Positions 11,725-22,961 of a stretch of DNA of 64,000 nt are shown piece by piece. How positions within the stretch are numbered: the first letter of the stretch is position 1; every line of letters begins with the position of its first letter. The DNA lies in contig NC_062214.1 in assembly GCF_902686445.1 (NCBI RefSeq), positions 92,732,738-92,796,737 of the forward strand, in the 5' to 3' direction. The notes below the pieces were generated by a model. That model saw only the letters and a list, made by a program, of their open reading frames with translations, was not told where the DNA came from and made no database searches. The stretch is from Sciurus carolinensis. Lineage: Eukaryota; Chordata; Mammalia; Rodentia; Sciuridae. A program made the position numbers and the translations under genes.

Positions 11725-11955
11725 GCTTGGGTCTTGTTCCTACAGCCTACTTGGTGAGTGAAATTGGACAACTTATTTACCTCTCTTAAATTCAAGCTGC
11801 TGCCTTGGTAAAATGGAGCTAATAATAATGCCTTTCTCACAAGATAATATTGGAAAGATAAGGCTTATTTTAAAAATAAGGTTATTGTAATGAATGAATA
11901 AGCAAGTGTACATAAAGCACTTAAGAAGTTTCTAGTCCTCAGTAAATAACAATGC
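11725..11955 (+). repeat. MIR SINE
   Basis: Sense MIR pattern: 'cttatttacctctcttaaat', 'ttggtaaaatggagctaata', 'cctttctcacaagataatat', and a tail with 'cataaagcacttaagaag' and 'tcctcagtaaataac'. Confidence 0.75.
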
Positions 11956-12342
11956 ATCCTGGCTACTATTGTTACAGCTTTCTGACTTTCAGCACCTCCC
12001 TATCAAATGGAGTTTCCTTTTCATTCATCAGATATTGATGGATTCATTTGACCACCATGCTCAAGAGTCCTAACTAGGCACCAAGAGACATTTGAAGATG
12101 AGCCCACTGCCTTGTAACAGAAATAATGGGGTGCACAAGGTGGGAGGCGGCCAGCTCTGTGCAAGATGAACTGGGCTGTGTCTGGTGCAGTGCTGCTCCT
12201 GGAAGCAGCCCCTCCATCAAGAGACCAAGGGTGGTGGCAGAGGGGGAGGTACCCCCGCGGGGCAGCTCTTCCTAGTGATTTTGGGTGTGGTTCCTGGAAG
12301 CTGAGCCCCCAAGCCTACTTTTTCTTCCAAGGACTGCCTGTT

Positions 12343-12719
12343 TGTGTAGGTCTGAAATCCAAATGTTGAAGCCCTAATCCCAAGGCGATGATATTTGGAG
12401 GTGGGGCCTTTGGAAGGTATTTAGTTTTAGATTAGGTCATGAGGGTGGAGCCCCTGTGATGGGGTTTGTGCCATTATAAGAGAAAGAGAGACCAGAGTGC
12501 ATGCTCATGCTTGGTGTGCGCGCTCTCTCTCTCTCTCTCTGTCTGACTTGTAAGAACTCAGCAAGAAGTTTGTTTCTGTAAGTCTGACAGTGGGCACTCA
12601 CAAGGGGCCAAATCTCCTGATACCTTGATCTTTAACTTTCTAACCTCCAGAGCTGTGAGAAAGAAATGTTTAAGCCATCTAGTCTAAGGTACTTTGTTAG
12701 AGCAACCTGAGCTAAGACA
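12343..12719 (+). mobile_element. MaLR-type LTR (MST/MLT1-like)
   Basis: The sequence follows a classic ERVL-MaLR LTR: 'aaatgttgaagccctaatcc', 'ggaggtggggcctttggaag', 'gattaggtcatgagggtgga', a CT-microsatellite expansion, 'taacctccagagctgtgaga', and an end at 'gagctaagaca'. These LTRs derive from a long-extinct endogenous retrovirus-like group without env. No internal region is seen, so this is a solo LTR. LTR promoters of this class are sometimes co-opted. Confidence 0.88.
12521..12541. repeat. (CT)n microsatellite inside the LTR
   Basis: About ten CT units after 'tgtgcgcg'. This is a secondary expansion within the MaLR LTR. Confidence 0.9.
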
Positions 12720-13345
12720 GGGTTTCTGAGAACCACTTCCCATTATCCTTTAAGTGAGTCCCTTTCTGCTTAGTCAGCCAGCATCTGTTTGCTGCTTCCG
12801 AGTAAAAAGCTGACCAACATACCTTTCAGTGGCAGGGTCCATACTCTGGAGCTGTGGCATAGTTTCTGTTTCTGGTTCTCTCTTTTGCCTTTTTTTGTCC
12901 TGTTCCAACAGGTTCACTCCTTCCATTCAACTTCCACAGTGGGGATTATCATAGTTTGGTTTTGTTAATTACTACTGGACAGGCAGTGTGTGACATCAGA
13001 CAACCTCAAAGGACTCCACTCAACCTGGAGCCTGGGCTGCCCTTAGTCTAATTAGGAGTGAAGATGTGCTCAAGGCATCTCCCCTCAGCATGGGGGCCAG
13101 AAAGCATAGAGTCTGATAGGTACCATGATTGACTTTTCTAGAAAGTACAGTTTTCTCCAGATGATAAAAAGCAAGATACAAGCTGGCAAGACATAGAGGG
13201 GAACATGCATGGCTGGGCTGGAAGAACTAGGAAGAGTTATTACAGGGTGCCAACTCCACTTCTTTCTTAGATGTCCCCATGGCTTTTCCTGGCTACATGC
13301 TTGTAGCTGTGTTGCCTTCGAATATTAGTCATTCTTTTATTGCAC
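12720..13345. other. Unique DNA, no feature seen
   Basis: No recognisable repeat or exon. The stretch at 12940-13120 may be a diverged old repeat. Confidence 0.4.
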
Positions 13346-13349
13346 AATT

Positions 13350-13500
13350 TTGTTCTCTACATATATTATTCATGTCTCTCTCCTTCCTCTTTTCTGTGAA
13401 TTCTTTAGGGTCAGGAGCTAACTTGTATAGTTCCAGTTCTCCATAGCTGGATCTATAGAAGTTCATATTAGGTGGGATATTGATGGCTATTGTAGTAAAC
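13350..13500 (+). repeat. L2-like LINE 3' end
   Basis: 'ttttctgtgaattctttagg' followed by 'gtcaggagctaacttgtata' resembles an L2 3' end. Low similarity. Confidence 0.4.
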
Positions 13501-13559
13501 ACACCCCCAGTTACCGTGATCCCTACATCATGGATGGAAGTTCATTTCACAGTTATGTA

Positions 13560-13840
13560 AAGATCCAGATGGGAATTCCTTATTAGTGGGTGGCTCTTCT
13601 CTAAGCAGGGGTCAGGAATCCTGACCCTTCTAGCATATGGCTTCACTGTCTTCCACACATGGCTTCTTAGATCTTCATGCTTATCTTCGTCAAACTAGAA
13701 GGAGGATTGCAAATGCAGAGTTTTATAAGCTGGGCTGGAAGTGGTACATGCCAACTCCATTCACATTCTGTTGGCTGGAACAGTCACAATGTGAAGGAGA
13801 TTGGGAAATGTAGTCTAGCTGTGGGCCCAGGAAGAAGAAG
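13560..13840. repeat. Old mammalian interspersed repeat, class unassigned
   Basis: The words 'gctgggctggaagtggtaca', 'ttcacattctgttggctgga' and 'gggaaatgtagtctagctgt' recur as a set in mammalian genomes and indicate an old dispersed repeat. I cannot decide by eye between LTR and DNA-transposon classes. Confidence 0.4.
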
Positions 13841-14114
13841 AAAAGGGCTTGCCTCATTGCTAACTAACCTCTTGAATCTCTAGTGGGGTCATAAAGAAAT
13901 AGTAGGATTTGAATGGACAAAGGAGGGGATGGCATCCAGACACAAGGGCTGGAGTCTGAAGAAGAAGAAGGGAGGGCTGACCGTGAGGAGCTCAACATGG
14001 AGAATTAACATCTTTCCAACCCAAGTTTCTGGTCTGAGATTTCAGTACCTCACTAAAGAGGGAGTGGGGAGGGTGAGGGTGCTAGCCGGGAACCCCGATC
14101 TCAGCTCAGATGCT

Positions 14115-14545
14115 GATTAGTGGTGTTATCTCCACACTCTCTGTGCTTCTGTCTCCTCTGTGAAATGAAGGCAGGACAAAAGCAAGACCACAAATAGATA
14201 TTTTTAAAGGGAGCTAGAAATAATCTCTACCTCATAGGAATGGGAGGGTTAAACACGTTAAAGCCTTTAAAACTTTGAAGAGGGCTTGGTGCAGTGATGC
14301 ACTCCTGTAACCCAAGTGACTTGGGAGGCTGAGGCAGGAGGATTGTAAGTTCAAAGCCAGTGTCAGCATTTTAGAGAGACCCTCAGCAGTTAAGCAAGAA
14401 CCTGTCTCAAAATAAAAGGTCTGTGGATGTGACTCAGTGGTTAAGTGTTTCTGGGCTCAATAATTCCCAGAGACTGCCCCCCGCAAAAAAAAGCTTCAGT
14501 AGAGGGCCCAGCCTATGGTAATTATTCAATTAATATTACTACTTC
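14115..14545 (+). repeat. MIR SINE split by a younger SINE
   Basis: Before the insertion: 'gtgcttctgtctcctctgtg' and 'taatctctacctcataggaa'. After it: 'agggcccagcctatggtaat' and 'tattcaattaatattac'. Together they form one MIR interrupted at about 14281-14495. Confidence 0.7.
14283..14494 (+). mobile_element. B1-dID dimeric SINE
   Basis: B1 half ('gggaggctgaggcaggagg'), linker ('gaacctgtctcaaaataaaa'), dID half ('ctgtggatgtgactcagtgg') and a short A-tail. It inserted into the older MIR, giving a clear relative age. Confidence 0.9.
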
Positions 14546-14689
14546 CACTCTTTCCATCTATATGTGTATTTTTCTCTCTGTGTGTAAATTATAACACCAT
14601 GAGGAAAGAGAGAGTATAATATGTGGGTAAGAGAAAGAAAAAGGGAGGGAGGACAAGGGACTTGGCTTTAGCTTTGTATTTTGGTCACT

Positions 14690-14945
14690 AATAATGTCAC
14701 AACACTCTTATTAATCTCAGTACTTTCTTTTGATCGCCACTGCTGTCTCACTAATTATCAATTGGTTCTTTAGTGACATTTGGTCTTACATTTTGTATTT
14801 TGTATTATGACATAAATCTTCTCTTCCACCTTTTGTCTGAAACTTGGCTCATTTGTACGACGAATATAATGACGCTCATTAGTATTGGTAGGACCCAGCT
14901 GCTGCCGGCTTCCTTAGAGTGAAGCTCCACTCACGTGGGTCTTTA
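14690..14945. promoter_or_regulatory. Candidate conserved non-coding element
   Basis: Non-repetitive segment with homeodomain-type TAAT words ('actaattatcaattgg', 'cactaataatgtcac') and retained CpGs in 'tacgacgaatataatgacgc'. Three CpGs within about 20 bases is notable in this CpG-depleted window. It has the texture of a developmental enhancer. No open coding structure is evident. Confidence 0.4.
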
Positions 14946-14949
14946 TTTC

Positions 14950-15830
14950 AGTGGGTGTGCTGTCCATTGATGCAAGGTCATTGCCAGTTCCTGCACTTGT
15001 TTCCTCCTTCCTCTCTGTGCCCCTCTGGCTTGCCCATCCTATGACTGGTGGGCTGCCTCCATGCTCACAGACTACCTTCCCCTCACTCTCCTCTCACTTG
15101 GACTGCAGGTTCTTAGGGTCCTATGGAAACATTCCCCATGCCAGCAGCTGCCCCAAGTGCAAGTCTGGTGGCTGTTCCCACCCACTGCAGGAGGGGTGGA
15201 CCAGCGGGCTCTGGGTAAAGTGATGGGTAATGAACACTGACATCTGATGAACTACCTTTCTGCATTCTTGCCTCACAGAGAGGCCGGGTGGGGTGGGCTT
15301 GCCAAGTCTTCGAATAAGAAAACACTGTGTTTCCAGTTGACTTCACATTCGGAAGGAAACTTACTGGGCAACTTCTTGCATGAGGCTCATGTAACTTTAA
15401 TGCCTCGTCCTGGCACTCCTTACTTGCCTGGCCAGCAATGGCCCCTTTGCGTGGCCTCCTGGAGGACAGGATTTGTTCCGTGCCTTGAGGGTGTGCTGTC
15501 CCAGGTCAGCAGATGGCCTTCTGATTACTATTTCCAGCCCGTCTTACCTGACCATTCCTTCCCTGTATGAACAGCTGTTTCCTTCACTTCAGTGCTGCCC
15601 AACCGGATTGGTGATTTTTCTTCTGCCCTTTTGTTTGCACAGAACATAAATCTTTCTCTCTTTCTGACCTGGCCTGCAGTTCCATCCACCTGTGCCCGCC
15701 TTGAGCAATATATAACTCTCGCCAGGCTCTGCTTCCTTTGCTGGCTTCAGCCTATAAACCAAACTTTCTTCTTCCTTCCTCCCCCTCGACTGGGCTGATT
15801 CAGCACTCTCTTAGCACCTGGCTGCAGTTA
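14950..15830. other. Unique, somewhat GC-richer DNA, no gene recognised
   Basis: Open frames of 90 codons (14951-15223) and 107 codons (15247-15570) on the plus strand have no recognised domain or conserved splice structure. I treat them as chance frames in C/T-rich DNA. Confidence 0.4.
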
Positions 15831-15929
15831 ACACTTAAACACAAAAAGTACATTATCTTATGGGTCTGACCTGAACTGGAAACTTCCAACAGAACAAGAT
15901 AGATGCCAAAAATCTCAGTCCCACTGGCC

Positions 15930-16140
15930 TCCTTTTTATTTCTCCCCTCTCCTTGAGTCTGAGGAGACTTAATTTATACCAGCTTAGCAGTGACTGTGCT
16001 AATTGAAAATGAGTTAATTGAATAACTTTATACCTAGGAAGGATTTTGAGCTGTCAAAGTTTAGCCAGTCAATTGAGTCAATCCAGTTAAATGTTTGACA
16101 ATGATCTCAAAACACTGGATATGAACTTAAGAAAGGAAAA
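15930..16140. promoter_or_regulatory. Candidate conserved non-coding element
   Basis: Non-repetitive stretch packed with TAAT/ATTA and TCAAAG words: 'gtgctaattgaaaatgag', 'ttaattgaataactttat', 'agctgtcaaagtttagcc', 'agtcaattgagtcaatcc'. This resembles enhancer sequence with homeodomain and TCF/LEF-like sites. Inference only. Confidence 0.35.
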
Positions 16141-16149
16141 GGAGCCTAT

Positions 16150-16890
16150 GCTCCCAAGAACACACTTTTGCAGATCCTAGACCATTACAAGTCCAATGCT
16201 ATTGAACTTTCTAATTGCTGCAGCTGTTTCACTGGTGTTCGGTTTCATAAATTTAACTTGGTTTCCTGGATTACAGAAGAATCTCCCAATATGTTTTCAT
16301 TTTTCACTCCTTTTTATGAAATGTATACAACATTCTTAAAATACTGTTTCTCACTTGTAGCTAAGAAACCAAGATAGGGAAATAGTCACACAATAAAACT
16401 TGTAGCAATAGGCTAGTCAGAAAGAGGACTTAGCTGTGGTCATAATATGCTTCGTAGTGAAATGAATAATATCCTCTGTTACATCAGGATCCAGAATCTT
16501 TCAAGCACACGCATATACATGTACCTGTTCATAGATGATGACTTTTTGAGAATGCTTAACTCTCTTTCTGTTTCTTCTGAATGGTAAGAATGTAGATTTG
16601 AAAGATGGCTTTCTCTTTCTCTCTTTCTAGTTTTTGATTTGCATGGATCAAGATTTTGTGTGTAACTAAAAGCTAGGTATTTAAATAATGTGGAGAGTCT
16701 TTGTTGTGTATGAGATGCTTTCAAAATCACCAAGGCTGAATCAACAGAGCAGCAAACATCTGGATGGAAAATTTGGATACTCAGAGAGTCTCTTTACCTC
16801 ATAGAACCGGCATGCTGAATCCCACTTACCTGTTCACCCCATTTCTTTGACAGAGCACAATAACACTTTATGGTATCAGTATGTTTTTAT
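16150..16890. other. Unique DNA, no feature seen
   Basis: No recognised repeat. Small frames on both strands carry no recognisable domain. Confidence 0.4.
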
Positions 16891-16894
16891 TTTT

Positions 16895-16990
16895 CATTGT
16901 GTTTTCACATCTGGTATCTCTTTTGATCTTCACAGTGATCCTGTGAGATAGGCCAGACAGATACTTTCCCCACTTCATATGTAGAAGAAA
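16895..16990 (-). repeat. MIR fragment
   Basis: 'ttgatcttcacagtgatcct' and 'gtgagataggccagacag' match an antisense MIR core. Confidence 0.6.
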
Positions 16991-17447
16991 GAAGATATGC
17001 TTGGCAGTACAGCCTTATGGTTTGGTTCTCTGAGGATGAACCTCTGGTGCTACCAGATGCAAACATGTAATTGAGTCAAGAGTCCGTTATGCATGGTGTA
17101 GTGTTGAGTGGGAGCTCTAGTCACTACTGATGAACACCTCTTTCTTGAGCATTTGCAATTCACCTATTGTACTTATGTTATTTACCAAGCAAATAGAACG
17201 TTCAGTGATTCACCTCATCCTCTAGGGTACTTGGTTGTTAGTGGGTAGAAGTATAAAACTTGAGAGACGACAAACAAGAGAGCCATCTAGTTGAGCCTTT
17301 TCATTTTAAAGGCGAAGGAAGAGAAGTGACTCTATTAAGGTCTTTTGGCTACTTAATGGTAGGTTCCAGTTCCCTGCCTTTTAGTCTAATGCTTGTTCAC
17401 CATGGGGTTGACAGGAACCCAGCCTTGGCAGGGAGCAGGTGGGGAGT

Positions 17448-17463
17448 GGTGGTGGTGGTGGTT
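17448..17463. repeat. (TGG)n short tandem repeat
   Basis: Five TGG units within a G-rich context. It yields runs of Val, Trp or His in shadow frames. Confidence 0.85.
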
Positions 17464-17544
17464 AGAAGTCTCCCAGGGAAACCTTGGGTCCTGCTCACAA
17501 GGATCATGTGTACAAATAAAATCAAACTTTATACATGGTTTTCC

Positions 17545-17605
17545 ACACATATGTGTATATTTGTGCATTTATATATATGCACACACATATATAACACACA
17601 CAGTT
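17545..17605. repeat. Degenerate TA/CA repeat
   Basis: Alternating purine-pyrimidine tract: 'catatgtgtatatttgtg', then 'atatatatgcacacacatat'. Confidence 0.75.
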
Positions 17606-17774
17606 TGTTTAAAACATGGGATTAGGGAAGCAATTTATTAAAAATATTTAAATTAATTTTAGATGCAGTGATATTTCTTTCATCCAACCCCTCTGTCTTG
17701 TAAATTCACTCAATTTAAGACCAATAAATTATTTCTTTGGGAATTAGGTTTCTGGAACCACCTATCACACATTT

Positions 17775-17985
17775 AAAACAATAATAGCATATATGTGGCA
17801 AGAGCTGACCGTGTTTAAGGACTTACTTTTTTCCATTTAATTCTCTAATTGTCATATGAAATTGGTACTATTACGATCCATTTTACAGACAAAGAGGCTG
17901 AGGGTTACAGAAGCTCAAGACCATACCCTCTGTAAATCATAGAGTTTTGATTTAACATATGAATCTAGAATCTCTGATTTCAAAC
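17775..17985 (-). repeat. MIR SINE
   Basis: Antisense MIR words: 'ggtactattacgatccattt', 'tacagacaaagaggctgag' and 'ggttacagaagctcaaga'. Confidence 0.75.
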
Positions 17986-17989
17986 ATTG

Positions 17990-18430
17990 CTATTCTACCT
18001 CTCTAGTAATATTTCAAAAATAATTGTGTGAAATTAATTTTCTATTTGCTTTCTCTGATAGCCTGAAATGAACTGCCAATTAAGAATGTAGTAAGTTGCT
18101 CAATATTCCTGAGCTAGCGCAAGAGGGCTCTCCAAGTTTGCTGACCACCACAAATATTTTGCAGAAGTACTCCTGGGTGTGAAACTTCTCTAGAAAGTTC
18201 TGTACCTCTAAAAATTTATCAGAAAACACAAGAATCATTCTGTATTAAAATTTCTTTTATAATCTGGGTACTTGCTTTAGAAAGTAATGAAGATATGTAC
18301 TTTAAAAGATAACAAGAAAAGTGGAAATAATTATTAAATTAGACCTTCAATCCCAATATATATTTTTGCTTGTTTCTAGGTTATGAGTAAGGTAGTATTT
18401 TACCTATTTTTTCCTGCTCATTCATTCTGC
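17990..18430. other. Unique DNA upstream of an exon-like segment
   Basis: Non-repetitive and AT-rich. The last 30 bases form a strong polypyrimidine tract leading into the candidate acceptor at 18431-18432. Confidence 0.4.
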
Positions 18431-18432
18431 AG

Positions 18433-18503
18433 ATGTTATCAGCCAAATCTCATTTGAAGATCCAGTGTGAACCATCATGGCACAGACAGGCTTCCCACCT
18501 CAG
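18433..18503 (+). CDS. Candidate first coding exon (gene unknown)
   Basis: A 71-nt exon-like segment. Upstream is a textbook 3' splice site: a pyrimidine tract ('ttttttcctgctcattcatt') ending 'ctgcag'. Downstream is a textbook 5' splice site, 'cag|gtgaga'. Inside, an ATG at 18477 sits in a strong start context ('accatcATGg', A at -3 and G at +4). An in-frame TGA stands at 18468-18470. The nine codons read MAQTGFPPQ and end in phase 0 at the donor. The order acceptor, 5'UTR end, start and donor is what the first coding exon of a long-intron gene looks like. I do not recognise the peptide and see no partner exon in the window, which would fit long introns. It may also be chance. Confidence 0.35.
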
Positions 18504-18509
18504 GTGAGA

Positions 18510-19795
18510 GAACTTAGAATTTTTCATTTTGCAGCCACACTGATTTAATGAGGAAGAACCCACAGAGAGCTTAAACGGCCTCACAATGTCTTCTTTACAA
18601 CTCCATTTTCACTTGACTTACCACCAGCTCTTTCAATAAACATGAACTTATGAAAGAAAAAGCTACATAAAATTTTATACTTCTCATATTCTGTTTCCCT
18701 TTTTAAGTTGCAAATGCAAGCCTGATTGTACTGCACTTCAACCAAAAGACCCCCTCAGGCAAGAAACACATTATGGAAAGCTATTTATAAGACTTAAATT
18801 ATCCATATTAACACACTTAAGATTCACCAGTGCGATTTCTTGATGCCAGATCCAATCCATAGTAAAACTTCTGCGTTTGGTTATATAGTCAACTACACAG
18901 ACTCTTGAAGGAAGAAAATGTGGAGCAAATACACAGTGCTGGAAGAACCCTGGAGGAGTCAACTAATCTATCCCTCTGCCTCTGGCAGGACCAAGAGCAA
19001 AACCCATTTAGGTGTCCATACAGGCCCATATTTCTGTTTTGTTTGTGAAACCTGATTGGGTCCATCTTTTCCAGTTTTTAAATGAAAGCTGTAGGTAAAG
19101 TATGAGAGAAAAAAATGATTTAGTATATATGGACATACATATATACAGTCAGTCCTTGATCATTAAGTATTTATTGAAATTCTCCTATAGTAAAAGGACA
19201 GCATTAATTCAGAAAGTTAACTCAGTGTAGAGAAAAACATAGTTTGTGCTCACAGTACACTTTGGTTAGGAAGCCATGTCATACACCAGAATCATTTATA
19301 CTCCAACAAAACTGAACTGTGTTGACATATGGGTTAAAGACCTAATGTGGACTAGCATAGGCAATTCTAATCAAATTCACTTGGACTTTCAGTTCACTAC
19401 TTTCATGTCCTGGGAATTCATTCACAAAAACTTGATCTTAGGGAGGCTGGAGGCATTCAATTTTCCCATCTTGAGTTCTTGCCCAGAAATGTATCTACAC
19501 TCTGTGCCCACCCCACTGCTGGAGTCTCACTTTGGACTGATGGAAGAAACCCAACCAAGCAAGGCCAAGGTCTGCACATAAGACTGTAATTCATGGAATT
19601 TCCCTCAATAATAATAATAATGCTCATGGTCCCTTGCTCCTTCCTTTCCCCAAGTATGGTCAATTGACTCCTACCTGGGGAATAAAGCACGGAGTAAAGC
19701 AGAGAGCTGGGGATAAAAGCATCCTTTCATTTATTCCTTTACTCCTCAAAGGGTTATTACATGCTGGTCCTAAAGCAGTGAGTGGCAGGGGGCCC
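18510..19795. other. Unique DNA, no feature seen
   Basis: No recognised repeat apart from a short AAT run at 19608-19621. A 101-codon plus-strand frame (19276-19581) shows no domain and no splice context that I can support. Confidence 0.4.
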
Positions 19796-19799
19796 TCAT

Positions 19800-20430
19800 T
19801 TGTGAGGAGCTCTCAATAAATAAACACCCATGATGCTAAGACCAGGGGAGTAATAGCAGCAGGTACAAGCTGCATGGGGGCCAGGAGGGAGAGAGATCAG
19901 ATCAGCCATGAGATCTGCAGAGTGTGTCATAAGTTGTGACATTTAAACTGGGCTTTGGAGGATGAGGGTTTCTTCTGATGGAGGAAGTGAAGACTCATTC
20001 TAGGCAGAGGAGTACTGTGGGTAAAGTACCGGTCCTGGGAGACACTATGGTCAGAGAATGACAGGGTTGAAGAGAAACTGTGCAAGGGGCCAAGAGATGA
20101 GGCTGGAGCAGCAGTTGGATGAACACATTATAAAAGGATTTTTGTAAAGCTTGGTTGGAGAATTTGGAAAGATGGAGAAAAGGGATGGGAGTCAGCTAAA
20201 ACTCTTAAAATAGGGAAGGACATTACTGGGCTCATGTTTTAGGGAGACCACTCCAGAGGCCTTGGTGTGGAAGGTCTATTGAGGTGGGAAAAGCCAAGGA
20301 GGAGGACTGGTATGGAGGCCATGCCCATAGTCCAGTGAGAGAAGATGAGGACTGGGCTAAGCAGGAGGGAGGTGGACTTGGGAGGCTGTTGGCCAAAATG
20401 ACAGAATTTAAAGAGTAGATACTGAAAGCA
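19800..20430. repeat. Old mammalian interspersed repeat, class unassigned
   Basis: Words such as 'aggtggacttgggaggctgt', 'catgttttagggagaccact' and 'catagtccagtgagagaaga' are typical of an old dispersed repeat with the pattern 'aggaggctgttgcagtagtc'. It is diverged. I cannot assign the class by eye. The 148-codon minus-strand frame extending from 20408 to 20854 overlaps its edge and shows no domain. Confidence 0.45.
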
Positions 20431-20439
20431 AAGGAGAGA

Positions 20440-21485
20440 AAAAGAGGTGGATGTTCTGAGTTTCTCTTGAGATGAGGGAAGATGAATGGGACATGAGAAG
20501 ATCAAATCTGGAAAGAGAGGGGTTTAGAGCCCAGGAAATAAAACGAATTGTAGACATTGTATTTCTGTGGCATGTAGTTAGTGATACTTCATTCAGTTGA
20601 AAATGTAAGATTGTCGAGTTGAGGAGGCACAGGACGATGAAACTCAGGGGGTTGACTGAACGGGTGTTGTGGTTTTGGGAAATGTCCCTGTTGCTGGGGT
20701 AATTTCCCTGTCTGCCCCTAAAGGTGGTTGTGGGATCATTAGCCTCGGTCACACTGTGGCTTACTTGTGTCAATACTTCACCAACTTTTCTACCAAGATG
20801 CCTCTCTGCCACAGGGGAGGATGGGTCTGGGAGCAAAGAGGACATTTCTTTCATGTGTCTCTTTTATCTGAAAAATGTGTTTAATGTCTGAATTCTGTTA
20901 CATAAAAGGTCTGTTTGTTTTGATACAAAGTTTTAAGTTATTTACTAGTTAAATTATGCATATTAACCACTCCCCATCCAAGTCCGTGTATATCTGGGGA
21001 GACATACTTGGTCTGTGACTGCCCATACTCTGCGGTTGGGAGGTACAGATCTCATACAGGTGTGACCATTCTGTGGTTGGCTCTTCTGTTCAAAAAGAGC
21101 CCCCAGTCTCATATACTTGCATGTCAGGTTGCCATACCCCAGAATTCTGTAGACACACCCTTGGGCAAATACTGATTTTGTAACAAAGAAAACACTAAAA
21201 CTCAGAACTGATCCTTGTTTCTTTCCTTAACAAAAAGAAACAAAACAAAATTATGCATTTGACTTTTTAAAATTATAAAGATAGGGCATACTGGAAAAAA
21301 AGGGAAGAATATACAGGTGCATAAAATATCAAGCACAATTTTATCCTCTTCTGCCTCTTTCTCTCCTCTCCTACTCCAACTCAGAATTGGTGACTTCTGG
21401 GATGCCTGTCTGAATAACTGGGTGCGTTATGTTGCCTTGTTACTCAAGATAGGGCCCAGGAGCCTTGCCTGAGAGTTTTGAGGAG
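20440..21485. other. Unique DNA, no gene recognised
   Basis: No recent repeats. Frames of 71-148 codons near 20408-20884 on both strands overlap one another and have no recognisable domain. Confidence 0.4.
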
Positions 21486-21489
21486 TTCA

Positions 21490-21600
21490 CAGTCTCAGGC
21501 CACCCAACCTACTGAATCAAAATCTGTATTTTAAGACCTCCAGGGGATCATAATGCACCTTCAAATGTGAGGAGCAAACTTTCGTGGAACTAGACAGGAG
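21490..21600 (+). repeat. MER5A-like hAT (Charlie) fragment
   Basis: 'cctactgaatcaaaatctgt', 'attttaagacctccagggg' and 'taatgcaccttcaaatgtga' follow the MER5A end sequence. This is an ancient non-autonomous hAT DNA transposon. Confidence 0.6.
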
Positions 21601-21604
21601 GGAA

Positions 21605-22485
21605 ATTGTATCTCCTCTCTCTGTTCTACAAGTTCTGTGTTTTTGAGCCCTATATCCTGCTGCCTTCTCTGGGCTCACTGCACTCACCTTGCTGCTCTGG
21701 GAGGCCCTTCCTCTGCACCTGGCTATGCAGGCTTTCTACTCATAAGTCCCCTCCTGGGATCTGTCCCCTCCTACATGAGAAGTCACAAGCCAACCTGGCT
21801 GTTTGCATATCCTGTCCATTCATTCAGCACTCTGTGTCCCCAGACTTCCTGGAAAACAAGGTAAAATGTAATAATAGAAAGAAAAATACTCAAATTCTGC
21901 TTCCTTGCAAACCCACCCTTTCAGCAGTTCACACCCATCTGAATGGAATCTGGTTCCCTCAGTGTGTCACTCTTGTGACAAATCACTCAGATTCCTTGGG
22001 TGCCACTGATGTTCTTCCCCTGGGGAGCTCTTGGCAGGGTTGCTGGAGAGGTATTTCCCCAGAGCCCAGTGAGAGGAGACTGAAGCAGAGATGTCATCGG
22101 CATGACACCCACATTTTCTGAAGAATTATGCATAGTGGAAGCTGCCTTGCTACAGAGGGAGCCATTTTGTAAACTCTTGACAAAGAACCAGGGCACCTGA
22201 GTCATACAGATTCAAGCCAGTGCTGCAGGTCTCTGACTCAGGGCAGTAGGGTGCACTGGTTTCATTCATTATGGCTTCTGGATCAGACTCTCTGGTCCAT
22301 CTTGCTGCTGTGTGAGGTGATGGTGAAACGTGTTGGGCCATCTGAAACATTCAGGCTTAAGCCATGATTATTAGTGCCACTGTGGCTAGCTCCTCTGGAG
22401 ATGCAGAGTTTAATTGAAGGGCTCTGTGTTTGCAACATAGGTGAAAAACACTATCTTCACTAGCTTGGGCCACTAGAAAAACCCC
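21605..22485. other. Unique DNA, no gene recognised
   Basis: A 171-codon plus-strand frame (21606-22121) overlaps other frames on both strands. It has low-complexity Cys/Ser/Leu-rich translation and no domain. I treat it as a chance frame in C/T-rich DNA. Confidence 0.4.
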
Positions 22486-22491
22486 ATGAAC

Positions 22492-22805
22492 AGGTGACAT
22501 TCACAACAGACACTATTTCTCATAGTTCTAGAGGCTGGGAGTCCAATGTCAGTGTACTACATGGTTGGGTTCTGGTGAGGGCTCTCTTTCTGAGTTGCAG
22601 TCAGCTACTTTCTTGCTATGTTTTTACATGGCAGAGAGAAAGATCATCTCCTGTGTCCCTTTTTATGGATCTCCAATCCCATTCAGGAGGACTCCACTCT
22701 TGTGATCTAACTAACTCCCAAAGGTCCACCACCAGTGCCACCACATTGGGGTTAGGGCTTCCACATATGAATTGGGGTTGGGATACAACATTCAATCCAA
22801 GGCAA
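22492..22805 (-). mobile_element. MaLR-type LTR (MST/MLT1-like)
   Basis: Antisense MaLR words: 'tagttctagaggctgggagt', 'tctggtgagggctctctttc', 'catggcagagagaaagatca', 'gtgatctaactaactcccaa', 'gccaccacattggggttagg' and 'caacattcaatccaaggc'. Solo LTR. The 134-codon plus-strand frame across it (22494-22898) is antisense and not a gene. Confidence 0.85.
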
Positions 22806-22961
22806 CCACCAAGAGGATTATGTAAATTATGTAGACACTTTTATTTATTTACTCATTCAACAAGTAAATTTAGCACAGAACAGGTCAGTGTTTTTTAGCA
22901 TTTTAAAACCTCTGTTTTATTTTGTTATAGCTAAAACTCCTTCCCTGCCAAGAGATTTTAA

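Noticed and set aside
21606..22121. 171-codon plus-strand open frame
   Set aside because: Overlaps frames on the other strand and in another frame, sits in C/T-rich DNA, and shows no recognisable domain.
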